From assembly GCF_905171765.1 (NCBI RefSeq), contig NC_053392.1:411732299-411796298 (forward strand): a DNA stretch of 64,000 nucleotides, in the 5' to 3' direction. The position numbers and the translations under genes were made by a program. This document shows, in pieces, positions 1 through 11,672 of this stretch. Numbering within the stretch: the first letter of the stretch is position 1; every line of letters begins with the position of its first letter. This stretch comes from Bufo bufo (lineage: Eukaryota > Chordata > Amphibia > Anura > Bufonidae). A model generated the notes under the pieces. That model had not been told where the DNA came from. It saw only the letters and a list, made by a program, of their open reading frames with translations, and ran no database searches.

Positions 1-1910
1 GTTTGCACGCTGTGCCATCAGAGCCTGAAGCGAGGCATTAACGTTCTGAACCTTAGCACAACCTGCATAACCAGGCACCTGCATGCAAAGCATGAACTGC
101 AGTGGAGTAAACACCTTAAAAACAAGGAAGTCACTCAGGCTCCCCCTGCTACCTCTTCTGCTGCTGCCGCCTTGGCCTCTTCTGCTGCTGCCGCCGCCTC
201 AGCCTCTTCTGCTGCTGCTGCCGCCGCCTCGGCCTCTTCCTCTGCCTCTGGCACCTGCCGCCCAGCAAACATGGTATGTACCACCAACACCACCACCTCC
301 GTCACCAAGCATCTCAACCATGTCACACGGCAGCGTTCAGCTCTCCATCTCACAAACATTTGAGAGAAAGCGTAAATTCCCACCTAGCCACCCTCGATCC
401 CTGGCCCTGAATGCCAGCATTTCTAAACTACTGGCCTATGAAATGCTGTCATTTAGGCTGGTGGACACAGACAGCTTCAAATAGCTCATGTCGCTTGCTG
501 TCCCACAGTATGTTGTTCCCAGCCGGCACTACTTCTCCAAGAGAGCAGTGCCTTCCCTGCACACACAAGTGTCCGATAAAATCAAGTGTGCACTGCGCAA
601 CGCCATCTGTGGCAAGGTCCACCTAACCACAGATACGTGGACCAGTAAGCAGTAAGCTCTGGGACTAGCCGGTTTGACGCACATCCCTTGCCTGGCGCAT
701 GTGCTGAATTTGGTGGTGCAGAAGTTCATTCGCAACTACCCCGACATGTCAGAGCTGCTGCATAAATTGCGGGCCATCTGTTCGCGCTTCCGGCGTTCAC
801 ACCCTGCCGCTGCTCGCCTTCCCGCTCCCCGCCTCATATGCGACGTACCCACCAGGTGGAAATCCACCTTGCATATGCTGGACAGACTGTGCGAGCAGCA
901 GCAGGCCATAGTGGAGTTTCAGCTGCAGCACGACCGGGTCAGTCGCACTGTGGATCAGACACACCTCACCACCAATGACTGGGCCTCCATGCGAGACCTG
1001 TGTGCCCTGTTGCATTGTTTCGAGTACTCCACCAACATGGCCAGTGGCGATGACGCCGTTATCAGCGTTACAATACCACTTCTATGTCTCCTTGAGAAAA
1101 CACTTAGGGCGATGATGGAAGAGGAGGTGGCCCAGGAGGAAGAGGAGGAAGAGGGGTCATTTTTAGCACTTTCAGGCCAGTATCTTCGAAGTGACTCAGA
1201 GGGAGGTTTTTTGCAACACCAGAGGCCAGGTACAAATGTGGCCAGACAGGGCCCACTACTGGAGGACGAGGAGGACGAGGATGAGGAGGAGGTGGAGGAG
1301 GATGAGGATGAAGCATGTTCACAGCGGGGTGGCACCCAAAGCAGCTCGGGCCCATCACTGGTGCGTGGCTGGGGGGAAACACAGGACGATGACGATACGC
1401 CTCCCACAGAGGACAGCTTGTCCTTACCTCTGGGTAGCCTGGCACACATGAGCGACTACATGCTGCAGTGCCTGCGCAACGACAGCAGAGTTGCCCACAT
1501 TTTAACGTGTGCGGACTACTGGGTTGCCACCCTGCTGGATCCCCGGTACAAAGACAATGTGCCCACCTTACTACCTACACTGGAGCGTGATCGGAAGATG
1601 CGCGAGTACAAGCGCACGTTGGTAGACGGGCTACTGAGAGCATTCCCAAATGTCACAGGGGAACCAGTGGAAGCACAAGGCGAAGGCAGAGGAGGAGCAA
1701 GAGGTCGCCAACGCAGCTGTGTCACGCCCAGCTCCTCTGAGGGCAGGGTTAGCATGGCAGAGATGTGGAAAAGTTTTGTCAACATGCCACAGCTAATTGC
1801 ACCACCACCTGATACGGAACGTGTTAGCAGGAGGCAACATTTCACTAACATGGTGGAACCAGGCATGGATCCCACAGGACCTGTCCATCCCTTGTGCAGA
1901 TTAGATATTA
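1..1910 (+). pseudogene. hAT transposase (BED zinc finger), broken copy A
   Basis: Remnant of a cut-and-paste transposase of the BED-finger (ZBED/Ac-like) hAT group. The window opens inside the BED finger: VCTLC and HLHAKH give the C-x2-C and H-x4-H pattern. A Ser/Ala low-complexity linker follows, then the DNA-binding and catalytic core. Lesions seen by comparison with copies D and F: a frame change near 240-265; a stop at 482-484 where the others have Gln; a deletion after TWTSK near 650 that removes the segment with the second catalytic Asp (CDNGRN in the other copies); and a deletion near 1857 that removes the C-terminal dimerisation domain with its SERVFS glutamate. The middle part (674-1858) is open, including Glu/Asp-rich insertions at about 1120-1310. 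It cannot encode an active enzyme. Confidence 0.9.
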
Positions 1911-2009
1911 ACTACCTCCCCTTAACAATATATTATTCTACTCCAGGGCACTTCCTCATTCAATACTATTTTTAATTTCATTTTACCATTATATTGCGGG
2001 GCAACCCAA

Positions 2010-2965
2010 AGTTGAATGAACCTCTCCTCTGTCTGGGTGCCGGGGCCTAAATGTGTGACAGTGGCCTGTTCCAGTGGTGGGTGACGTGAAGCCTGATTCT
2101 CTGCTATGACATGAAGACAGATTCTGTGCTGACATAAGGCCAGATTCTTTGTTACGGGACCTCTCTCCTCTGCCTGGGTGCCTGGGCCTAAATGTGTGAC
2201 AGTGGCCTATTCCAGTGGTGGGTGATGTGAAGCCTGATTCTCTGCTATGACATGAAGACAGATTCTGCGCTGACATAAGGCCAGATTCTCTGTTACGGGA
2301 CCGTTCTCCTCTGTCTGGGTGCCGGGGCCTAAATGTGTGACAGTGGCCTGTTCCAGTGGTGGGTGACGTGAAGCCTGATTCTCTGCTATGACATGAAGAC
2401 TGATTCTGCGCTGACATAAGGCCAGATTCTCTGTTACGGGACCTCTCTCCTCTGCTGGGTGCCTGGGCCTAAATGTGTGACAGTGGCCTGTTCCAGTGGT
2501 GGGTGACGTGAAGCCTGATTCTCTGCTATGACATGAAGACTGATTCTCTGCTGACATGAAGCCAGATTCTCTGTTACGTGACCTCTCTCCTCTGCCTGGG
2601 TGCCTGGGCTTAAATATGTGACAGTGGCCTGTTCCAGTGGTAGGTGACGTAAAGCCTGATTCTCTGCTATGACATGAAGACAGATTCTGCGCTGACATAA
2701 GGCCAGATTCTCTGTTACGGGACCGCTCTCCTCTGTCTGGGTGCCGGGGCCTAAATGTGTGACAGTGGCCTGTTCCAGTGGTGGGTGACGTGAAGCCTGA
2801 TTCTCTGCTATGACATGAAGACTGATTCTGTGCTGACATGAAGCCAGATTCTCTGCTATGGCATGAAGAGACTGATTCTGTGCTGACATGAAGCCAGATT
2901 CTTTGCTATGGCATGAAGAGACTGATTCTCTGCTGACGTGAAGCCAGATTATCTGCTATGGGACC
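2010..2965. repeat. Tandem array of about 141-143-bp units in the 3' region of hAT-A
   Basis: About seven units. Each has a constant half (CTCTGTCTGGGTGCCGGGGC, then CCAGTGGTGGGTGA) and a half made of short sub-units of the type GAAGCCTGATTCTCTGCTA. The same unit, read from the other strand, forms the arrays of hAT-D and hAT-F. It lies between the transposase stop and the 3' terminus. Open frames across it come from the absence of stops in the unit and are not taken as genes. Confidence 0.92.
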
Positions 2966-3109
2966 TCTGTCCAATTGATATTGGGTCATTTTTATTTTTT
3001 TTATTTTAATTCATTTCCCTATCCACATTTGTTTGCAGGGGATTTACCTACATGTTGCTGCCTTTTGCAGCCCTCTAGCTCTTTCCTGGGCTGTTTTACA
3101 GCCTTTTTA

Positions 3110-3251
3110 GTGCCCAAAAGTTTGGGTCCCCATTGACTTCAATGGGGTTCGGGACGAAGTTCGGTTCGGGTTCGGATCCCGAATTCGAACATTTCCGGGA
3201 AGTTCGGCCGAACTTCTCGAACCCGAACATCCAGGTGTTCGCTCAACTCTA
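3110..3251. promoter_or_regulatory. Subterminal block and right terminal repeat of hAT-A
   Basis: Dense repeats of GTTCGGGTTCGG and its complement, plus the near-palindrome CCCATTGACTTCAATGGG, directly inside the terminus ending at 3251. Subterminal clusters of short motifs are where hAT transposases usually bind, so this is a likely binding region (inference). A near-identical block occurs at the matching end of hAT-B, -D and -F. Confidence 0.65.
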
Positions 3252-4380
3252 TCTAAGATAAATTTTGTTTCACAGTCTGATAAAATCTTATTTTGTGTGC
3301 CTTTTAATACAGTAATCTTTTAAAATAAGTTAAAAAATTTCTGTCGGATCTGCATTCAATTTGGTGTAGGTATTTGTATCAGCTAATTGTCTCTTACATT
3401 CCTCATTGTAATCTTGAGTGTTCATAATCACAATCGCCCCACCTTTATCGGCAGGGCGTATTGTGATATTTTCCATAGATTGTAAGTTTTTTATTGCTTG
3501 GATTTCTAAATTAGAGAGATTGTTTTTTATAAATTTGGTATTTAATGATCTTATGTCTTGTTCCACGCTTTTACGGAATGTATTCATTTCAGGACTGATT
3601 TCTTGTCTAGGGAATTTTAAAGATTTTGGTCTCAATTCTGTATGTGTATACTTTAAGTTCTCCTCCAAATTTACAATGATTGGATTCTTTAGGAAGTATT
3701 TTTTAAGACAAAGTTTACGGATATATTTTTCAATTCCTATATACGTATCGAATTTATTCGCTTTGGCAGTAGGGGCAAATTTTAGCCCTTTGTTTAAAAG
3801 TTTGATTTGGGATTCAGTTAATTTGACATCACTTAAATTAATTATGGCATCTTGACTTAGATTTATTTCCTGTTGTGATCTCTTTCGTTGACTCCTCCGT
3901 GTTTTTCTCTTCCTGTTTGATACGTGTATTTTTTGTGATTTTTCTGTCTCTCTTGTGGCCAATCATGCTCCTGGTATTGATTGTGTCTCTGAGGCGATAG
4001 GTCGCGACGGACTCTGTGGTCCCAGTCTACATTCTCTTGCCTGTTCCTCAGATTGTATGGGTGTAAGGTGGGTGGGGGGGGAATAACGTGATCTGTTCGG
4101 TGAGTGCCTGGTGTCGTTGTGATATTGTCTCGTTCGTGCTCTGTGATTTGGTGGTGTCCGGTCTAAAAAATAATCACTCATTAAGACTTCATACCTATTA
4201 GAAGTTGGAATATTAGATTTTATTTGTGCTGTGTCCTGTGTAGAGTGATTTAGGTTAATGTTAGTTAATTTTTTGGAATCTTTTGTGTCGCTATGTGAAT
4301 CTAGTGATTGCGCACATTTCTATAGATTGAGTTTGTGAAGGATTTGATTTTTTTCTTTCCTAGTTAATGAACTTTTTGAA
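3252..4380 (-). mobile_element. PLE-1: 5' part of a Penelope-like retroelement
   Basis: Minus-strand fragment carrying the N-terminal third of a Penelope-like ORF. It is cut at 3252 by the hAT-A terminus and meets the hAT-B array directly at 4380. The array side would be the 5' (possibly truncated) end of PLE-1 and the hAT-A side a later interruption. The remaining 3' part should lie upstream of the window beyond the left end of hAT-A. Confidence 0.75.
3330..4181 (-). pseudogene. Penelope-like ORF, N-terminal part, broken
   Basis: The 5' part of the single ORF of a Penelope-like element, which normally encodes a reverse transcriptase followed by a GIY-YIG endonuclease. One reading frame runs from about 4181 to 3330, broken by a TGA near 3963. 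The first part has FLDRTPPNHRARTRQ, matching FLDQTPPHHRIRTKQ in PLE-2. After the stop come a Lys/Arg-rich stretch, then KLLNKGLKFAPTAK, a conserved N-terminal PLE block, and later ADKGGAIVIM, which leads into the reverse transcriptase core. The frame closes after DPTEIF, before any catalytic Asp motif. It is a fragment of the same family as PLE-2 but clearly a different copy, because the two overlap in content. Confidence 0.82.
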
Positions 4381-4863
4381 CTGTTCCAGTGGTGGGTGAC
4401 GTGAAGCCTGATTCTCTGCTATGACATGAAGCCTGATTCTCTGCTATGACTTGAAGCCTGATTCTCTGCTATGACATGAAGCCTGATTCTCTGCAATGGG
4501 ACCTCTCTCCTCTGTCTGGGTGCCGAGGCCTAAATATCTGACAATGGCCTGTTCCAGTGGTGGGTGACGTTAAGCCTGATTCTCTGCTATGACATGAAGC
4601 CTGATTCTCTGCTATGACTTGAAGCCTGATTATCTGCTATGACTTGAAGCCTGATTCTCTGCCTGATTCTCTGCTATGACATGACGCCTGATTCTCTGCT
4701 ATGGGACCTCTCTCCTCTGTCTGGGTGCCGGGGCCTAAATATCTGACAATGGCCTGTTCCAGTGGTGGGTGACGTGAAGCCTGATTCTCTGCTATGACAT
4801 GAAGCCTGATTCTCTGCTATGGGACCTCTCTCCTCTGTCTGGGTGCCGGGGCCTAAAAATATC

Positions 4864-5016
4864 AGCGTTTTGTCTGAACATGTATTCAGCACGGCAGGGG
4901 GCGTCATTACAGACAAACGCAGCCGCCTGTCTACAGCCAATGTGGACAAGCTGACGTTCATAAAAATGAACCAAGCATGGATCCTACAGGACCTGTCCAT
5001 CCCTTGTGCAGATTAG
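4864..5016 (+). pseudogene. hAT transposase C-terminal fragment inside the array, copy 1
   Basis: About 50 codons matching the end of the copy D and F transposases, from the SEHVFSTAGG block (the normal proteins have SERVFSTAGG, whose Glu is the expected third catalytic residue) through LSTANVDKLTFIKMNQAW to the stop. It starts abruptly after the array motif GCCTAAAAATATC, so its 5' side is a recombination junction. The normal 3' untranslated stretch and then more array follow it. It has no start codon of its own and is not an independent gene. Confidence 0.88.
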
Positions 5017-5783
5017 ACATTTATAACTACCTCCCCTTAACCATATATTATTGTACTCCAGGGCACTTCCTCATTCAATCCTTTTTTTATTTTTATTTTA
5101 CCATTATATTGCGGGGCAACCCAAAGTTAAATGAACCTCTCCTCTGTCTGGGTGCCGGGGCCTAAAAATATCTGACAGTGGCCTGTTCCAGTGGTGGGTG
5201 ATGTGAAGCCTGATTCTCTGCTATGCCATGAAGCCTGATTCTCTGCTATGGGACCTCTCTCCTCTGTCTGGGTGTCCGGGCCTAAATATCTGACAATGGC
5301 CTGTTCCAGTGGTGGGTGACGTGAAGCCTGATTCTCTGCTATGACATGAAGCCTGATTCTCTGCTATGACTTGAAGCCTGATTCTCTGCTATGACATGAA
5401 GACTGATTCTCTGCAATGGGACCTCTCTCCTCTGTCTGGGTGCCGGGGCCTAAATATCTGACAATTGCCTGTTCCAGTGGTGGGTGACGTTAAGCCTGAT
5501 TCTCTGCTATGACATGAAGCCTGATTCTCTGCTATGACTTGAAGCCTGATTCTCTGCTATGACTTGAAGCCTGATTCTCTGCCTGATTCTCTGCTATGAC
5601 ATGACGCCTGATTCTCTGCTATGGGACCTCTTTCCTCTGTCTGGGTTCCGGGGCCTAAATATCTGACAATGGCCTGTTCCAGTGGTGGGTGACGTGAAGC
5701 CTGATTCTCTGCTATGACATGAAGCCTGATTCTCTGCTATGTGACCTCTCTCCTCTGTCTGGGTGCCGGGGCCTAAAAATATC

Positions 5784-5936
5784 AGCGTTTTGTCTGAACA
5801 TGTATTCAGCACGGCAGGGGGCGTCATTACAGACAAAAGCAGCTGCCTGTCTACAGCCAATGTGGACAAGCTGACGTTCATAAAAATGAACCAAGCATGG
5901 ATCCTACAGGACCTGTCCATCCCTTGTGCAGATTAG
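5784..5936 (+). pseudogene. hAT transposase C-terminal fragment inside the array, copy 2
   Basis: Same fragment and same left junction as at 4864-5016, shifted by exactly 920 bp, with a few substitutions (for example RSRL in copy 1 against SSCL here). It was therefore copied together with the surrounding array as one higher-order unit and not inserted independently. Confidence 0.88.
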
Positions 5937-8175
5937 ACATTTATAACTACCTCCCATTAACCATATATTATTGTACTCCAGGGCACTTCCTCATTCAATC
6001 CTTTTTTTATTTTTATTTTACCATTATATTGCGGGGCAACCCAAAGTTAAATGAACCTCTCCTCTGTCTGGGTGCCGGGGCCTAAAAATATCTGACAATG
6101 GCCTTTTCCAGTGTTGGGTGACATGAAGCCTGATTCTCTGCTATGACATGAAGCCTGATTCTCTGCTATGGGACCTCTCTCCTCTGTCTGGGTGCCGGGG
6201 CCTAAAAATATCTGACAATGGCCTGTTCCAGTGGTGGGTGACATGAAGCCTGATTCTCTGCTATGACGTGAAACCTGATTCTCTGCTATGGGACCTCTCT
6301 CCTCTGTCTGGGTGCCGGGGCCTAAATTTCTGACAATGGCCTGTTCCAGTGTTGGGTGACGTGAAGCCTGATTCTCTGCTATGACATGAAGCCTGATTCT
6401 CTGCTATGACTTGAAGCCTGATTCTCTGCTATGACATGAAGCCTGATTATCTGCTATGGGACCTCTCTCCTCTGTCTGGGTGCCGGGGCCTAAATATCTG
6501 ACAATGGCCTGTTCCAGTGGTGGGTGACATGAAGCCTGATTCTCTGCTATGCCATGAAGCCTGATTCTCTGCTATGGGACCTCTCTCCTCTGTCTGGGTG
6601 CCGGGGCCTAAATATCTGACAATGGCCTGTTCCAGTGGTGGGTGATGTGAAGCCTGATTCTCTGCTATGACATGAAGCCTGATTCTCTGCTATGACTTGA
6701 AGCCTGATTCTCTGCTATGCCATGAAGCCTGATTCTCTGCTATGGGACCTCTCTCCTCTGTCTGGGTGCCGGGGCCTAAATATCTGACAATGGCCTGTTC
6801 CAGTGGTGGGTGACGTGAAGCCTGATTCTCTGCTATGACATGAAGCCTGATTCTCTGCTATGACTTGAAGCCTGATTCTCTGCTATGACATGAAGCATGA
6901 TTCTCTGCTATGGGACCTCTCTCCTCTGTCTGGGTGCCGGGGCCTAAATATCTGACAATGGCCTGTTCCAGTGGTGGGTGACGTGAAGCCTGATTCTCTG
7001 CTATGACATGAAGCCTGATTCTCTGCTATGACTTGAAGCCTGATTCTCTGCCTGATTCTCTGCTATGACATGACGCCTGATTCTCTGCTATGGGACCTCT
7101 CTCCTCTGTCTGGATGCCGGGGCCTAAATATCTGACAATGGCCTGTTCCAGTGGTGGGTGACGTGAAGCCTGATTCTCTGCTATGACATGAAGCCTGATT
7201 CTCTGCTATGACTTGAAGCCTGATTCTCTGCTATGACATGAAGCCTGATTATCTGCTATGGGACCTCTCTCCTCTGTCTGGGTGCCGGGGCCTAAATATC
7301 TGACAATGGCCTGTTCCAGTGGTGGGTGACATGAAGCCTGATTCTCTGCTATGCCATGAAGCCTGATTCTCTGCTATGGGACCTCTCTCCTCTGTCTGGG
7401 TGCCGGGGCCTAAATATCTGACAATGGCCTGTTCCAGTGGTGGGTGATGTGAAGCCTGATTCTCTGCTATGACATGAAGCCTGATTCTCTGCTATGACTT
7501 GAAGCCTGATTCTCTGCTATGCCATGAAGCCTGATTCTCTGCTATGGGACCTCTCTCCTCTGTCTGGGTGCCGGGGCCTAAATATCTGACAATGGCCTGT
7601 TCCAGTGGTGGGTGACGTGAAGCCTGATTCTCTGCTATGACATGAAGCCTGATTCTCTGCTATGACTTGAAGCCTGATTCTCTGCTATGACATGAAGCAT
7701 GATTCTCTGCTATGGGACCTCTCTCCTCTGTCTGGGTGCCGGGGCCTAAATATCTGACAATGGCCTGTTCCAGTGGTGGGTGACGTGAAGCCTGATTCTC
7801 TGCTATGACATGAAGCCTGATTCTCTGCTATGACTTGAAGCCTGATTCTCTGCCTGATTCTCTGCTATGACATGAAGCCTGATTCTCTGCTATGGGACCT
7901 CTCTCCTCTGTCTGGATGCCGGGGCCTAAATATCTGACAATGGCCTGTTCCAGTGGTGGGTGACGTGAAGCCTGATTATCTGCTATGACATGAAGCCTGA
8001 TTCTCTGCCATGAGACCTCTCTCCAATTGATATTGGTTAATTTTAATTTATTTTATATTTATTTTAATTCATTTCCCTATCCACATTTGTTTGCAGGGGA
8101 TTTACCTACATTTTGCTGCCTTTTGCAGCCCTCTAGCCCTTTCCTGGGCTATTTTACAGCCTTTTTAGTGCCAAA

Positions 8176-8327
8176 AAGTTTGGGTCCCCATTGACTTCAA
8201 TGGGTTTCGGGTTCGGGGCGAAGTTCGGGGCGAAGTTCGGGTCGAGTTCGGATCCCGAACCCGAACATTTCCAGGAAGTTCGGCCGAACTTCTCGAACCC
8301 GAACATCCAGGTGTTCGCTCAACTCTA
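8176..8327. promoter_or_regulatory. Subterminal block and right terminal repeat of hAT-B
   Basis: The same GTTCGGG-type motif cluster and CCATTGACTTCAATGG near-palindrome as in hAT-A. The terminus TTCGCTCAACTCTA ends at 8327. The preceding AT-rich stretch (about 8035-8160) with TTGCTGCCTTTTGCAGCCC is also shared with hAT-A, -D and -F. Confidence 0.65.
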
Positions 8328-10394
8328 ACCTTCAGGAATATTAATAAGCCAACTTGGGAGATGGCAACTACTATATAAAATATAACTATTCCTAGTTGAT
8401 GGCTTGATATATGTACATCTTTTAAATTTTTTATCTTCCACATAAATTTGCAAATCAAAAAATTCCAAACGTTCCTTACTTGTTACACTCGTGAATTTAA
8501 GATTGTATTCATTAAAGACATCCAATTTCTCCTTACCTGACTTCCAAATGAAAAAGATGTCATCGATATATCTTTGCCATAGCACCAGGTCCGTCCCCAG
8601 TCTGGGAGCCACCACTTGCTCCTCCCAGTTAGCCATAAATAAATTGGCATAACTGGGGGCGAACCTGGTGCCCATAGTGGTCCCTTGAGTTTGTAAAAAA
8701 TAGTCACCATTAAAATTAAAATAATTGTGGAACAAGATAAAATCGATGTCATCTATTAAAAACTTAATCTGTTCTAGGGCCAGCCTACCTTCTTGTCGTA
8801 ACTCAGAATCGACTGCCCGTTTCCCTTGTTCATGGTTAATGACAGTATATAATGATTGGACGTCCAACGTCCCCATTATCCAATCTTTCTCAAGTACCTT
8901 TTCTATTATCTCAATTATTTGTGTCGGATCTTTTGTATATGCTGGTATATTCTTAACCCTTGGCTGCAATAACACATAAATATAATGCGAAAGATTCAAA
9001 GTCAGGGAATCAATCCCTGAAACTATGGGACGTCCCGGTGGGTTGGTCGCATCCTTGTGAATTTTAGGTATACAATAAAACACAGGTATACGTGGATGTT
9101 TATTCAATATAAAATTGTATTCCTCTTCATTTAAAATGCCACTCGTTTTGCCTTCTTCACAGAAATTAATCAGCTCCAAATAAAACTGGTGAGTTGGATC
9201 TTTTCTCAACTTTGAGTATGTGTCAACATCAGACAGTTGTCTTAGACATTCTGAGTTGTATTTGTCTCTGTCCTGTATGACTATTGATCCCCCTTTATCC
9301 GTGGGGTGAATAATAATATCATTATTTTTTTGAAGTGTTTTCAAAGCTGTTATTTCTTCTCTTGTTAAGTTTTGGCGTCTATATTTCATAGTATTTTTGA
9401 TCTTCCGCAAATCATTTTCGACACATTCTTTAAAAGTGATAATTTCTTGGCTCAATTCACTCCTAGGGTATTTTTTGGATGTATTTCTCAACGTTGTATG
9501 TATATATTGTTTGTATTGATTTATCTGACTGTTTTCCCTATCTATTGGGTTCCTTAAAAAAAAAAAGGCAAAGGCGCCTCATGAACTTCTCGATCCCAAT
9601 AAAGGTTTCAAATTTGTTTAATCATACTGTAGGGGCAAACTTCAAACCTTTGTTTAATAATTGACTTTGGGTATTGGACAAAGTGACAGAACTCAAATTG
9701 ATGATAGAATCATTAGAGATAAAGGATTCATTTATCTGGGGTAATGGCGCTTTCTTCCTTCCTCCCCTCCTAGTCTTCCCCTTTCTTCCTCGTATTGTCT
9801 CGCCCTGAAGCGGAAATTCTGACTGTGATAATCGTTGTGTTGGGTATGCAGTCTCCCTGTTAGTGGTGCTCTGTAATCTTGATGTGAAATCTGTGATTTG
9901 TTCCTCAAATTGTAATGGTGATCTGTGGGTGTGTTCAAATGAGACGACTGTGGTCTCATTGGTGGTGACCTTTGTTTCGTGCGTATCCTGTGATGAGGTG
10001 GAGTCTGATCTAAAAAATGCTCCCTCTCTTCTAAAATATCAAATCTATTCTGAGTGGGTATAGTGTAATTGGTGTATTCAAAATTATCTGTCTCTATAGT
10101 GTTAGTGGTCTTAACATTAATAACCCCATGGTTAGATACAATACCCTTCACTCCCTCTCCATTTTCCCCATATTTCTTTGTTTCTTTAATACCTCTCTTA
10201 CTATATTTAAACTTCTTCATCTTTTTGTCTATTATTTCCCGTTCTACTTTATCCAAATTATTACATAATCGGGATTGTAAAGAATTCAGTTCATAATTTT
10301 TGGGAAATCTGTCAACTACAATTTTTATTTCAGCAATTTTTTTAGTGATTTCCTCAAGTAATTCCGTACGTCTTCTAATTACTAAGTTCGTCAA
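8328..10394 (-). pseudogene. Penelope-like reverse transcriptase ORF, broken
   Basis: Reverse transcriptase of a Penelope-like element, which copies element RNA into DNA at a nicked chromosomal site. N-terminal part (10394-9732): coiled-coil-like Lys/Glu-rich start, then FLDQTPPHHRIRTKQ and an Arg-rich stretch. Middle (9731-9492): LLNKGLKFAPTV followed by a stop, an A-tract and another stop. Main frame (9491-8328, about 388 residues): DKGGSIVIQD near residue 65, FYCIPKIHK near 138, PPGRPIVSGIDSL near 151, LDVQSLY with the first catalytic Asp near 210, GTTMGTRFAPSYANLFM near 270 and YIDD near 308. It ends at NIPEG, where hAT-B interrupts it; related PLEs continue here towards the endonuclease. 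Several stops make it a pseudogene. Confidence 0.9.
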
Positions 10395-11626
10395 TGCAAC
10401 AGATTGATCATGTAATAAACTGTCCCATTCTTTATTGAAGTTGGAATTACTTAGGTCCAGAGCCGGAATTTTGGTTAATGTTAAACCTTTTGCGATCTGA
10501 TTAATCTCTAAACATCTTTTCAGGGATTTAATCTCACACCTTTGTCTTAATTAGCGGATTAATAATATTTCCAAATCTTTAAGAACATTTGTTGCACTCG
10601 GTGCATCCTCAATACTATCTAAGTCTACAGTATCGAAATAAAATGTATCCACTTTTTGTTTTTTAATTCAATATGGTCCCAAATATCCATGATCCTGGTT
10701 CATCCGTGCAGTCACAGGGGTGAAGTATACAGTAGGAAATATTAAATATTGTGACGCACAGGATGAGCCTGAGATCAAATGAGGTGCTCTCAGTAAAGTA
10801 GATTCACCCCATCTACTCAATGAAGTAGCAATATAAACAAAAATGCACTGGGCACTCTCTAATATCTCGACCAATACTGAATTTATTATATACTAAGTGC
10901 TACCCTATAGTGAAGGGTACTAGGCATAATAAAATATCACATATAACATAAAAATCGAGGACATCAACAATAAAACATCACAATAAAATCGATAACATAA
11001 TCGATAATAAAATCGCTGAATAAAACAAAATGCCTATGCTGATTTTCAAACCATAAATGCAACAGCATACACATTAGCAGCACTCACAGGTGTGGAATGT
11101 TAAACCTTTGAATCTGAAGGATCGATGTTTGTTCGATCAAGATTTATAGCATAAAGATAAAAGTCTTAATCCCACATGAATCGCTTTAGAAGAACAAGGT
11201 TAGTCACTGGGAAGTCAATTTCATATACAGCTTGTAGTAAGCTATTCCCCAACAAAATGTCCTAGCGGCGTCCCGCTATGTTGAAATCTCAGCGGCGTCC
11301 CGCTGAAACAATTAGCTTTGTGTTCCCAACACACATAAGCCGGCATAAAAAATCGAGCAGTCTTACCATTCGATGAAGCAAATGCCCATAAGTTGCTCTC
11401 GACGTTGGTCTTTCAGTAAAATCGACCGTAGTCTTACGAGTTTTACAAATTTCTTCCGTCTGGATCCCCACGCCGGTGGCTTGTTTGCACGTGAACCTCG
11501 ATAGTTGTGCATGGTCTTTAATTAGACAAGCTTTGAGTCACCTATTGCGCGGCAGACGGTATTAGACGGGCAATTTCATATAATATTACTTCATCACACT
11601 TGGCAAGAGATCCTTTGGGGGGTTTG

Positions 11627-11672
11627 AACCAGACGCGTTTCGGGGTATTGAATAACCCCTTCCTCAGTGGTT
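11627..11672 (-). ncRNA. Hammerhead ribozyme in the 5' region of PLE-2
   Basis: Read on the minus strand, all hammerhead parts are present in order: stem I strand AACCA (11668-11672), core CTGAGGA (fits CUGANGA), stem II with GGGGT pairing to ACCCC, core GAAAC, a minimal stem III, cleavage triplet GTC, and the second stem I strand TGGTT (11627-11631), a perfect complement of AACCA. Hammerhead motifs are established components of Penelope-like element terminal repeats. No core base is altered, so self-cleavage is plausible; the very short stem III may require a dimer. Confidence 0.85.

Larger units (their letters stand above)
1..3251 (+). mobile_element. hAT-A: right part of a long BED-finger hAT transposon, left end outside the window
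   Basis: Order on the plus strand: broken transposase, 3' untranslated stretch, tandem array of about 141-bp units, GTTCGGG-rich subterminal block, terminus. The last bases read TTCGCTCAACTCTA, the reverse complement of the TAGAGTTGAGCGAA terminus of hAT-D and hAT-F. The next 8 bp (3252-3259, TCTAAGAT) would be the target duplication; its partner lies upstream of the window. The flanking sequence is the body of PLE-1, so hAT-A looks inserted into that element. Confidence 0.85.
4381..8035. repeat. Complex higher-order tandem array of hAT-B
   Basis: The basic sub-unit is 25 bp (GAAGCCTGATTCTCTGCTAT plus GACAT or GACTT). Two to five sub-units plus a constant block (CTGTCTGGGTGCCGGGGC and CTGTTCCAGTGGTGGGTGA) form a second level. 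A third level is seen twice. A block of about 920 bp around 4674-5160 recurs around 5594-6080, including an embedded transposase fragment. A block of about 802 bp recurs, for example the rare TCTGGATGCCGGGG variant at 7109 and 7911. Confidence 0.9.
4381..8327. mobile_element. hAT-B: right part of a hAT element, mostly tandem array
   Basis: Array, subterminal GTTCGGG block and right terminus, all of the hAT-A/D/F family. It ends at 8327 with TTCGCTCAACTCTA; the following 8 bp (8328-8335, ACCTTCAG) are the expected target duplication and belong to the PLE-2 reverse transcriptase. The left end is not seen because PLE-1 joins the array at 4380/4381. Its transposase is represented only by two short C-terminal fragments embedded in the array. 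Confidence 0.8.

Noticed and set aside
955..1449. Antisense frames with poly-Ser or poly-Pro opposite the transposase acidic region (also 17126-17634 and 62151-62690)
   Set aside because: Mirror images of GAG/GAC-rich codons on the coding strand. They appear in every copy only because the transposase does.
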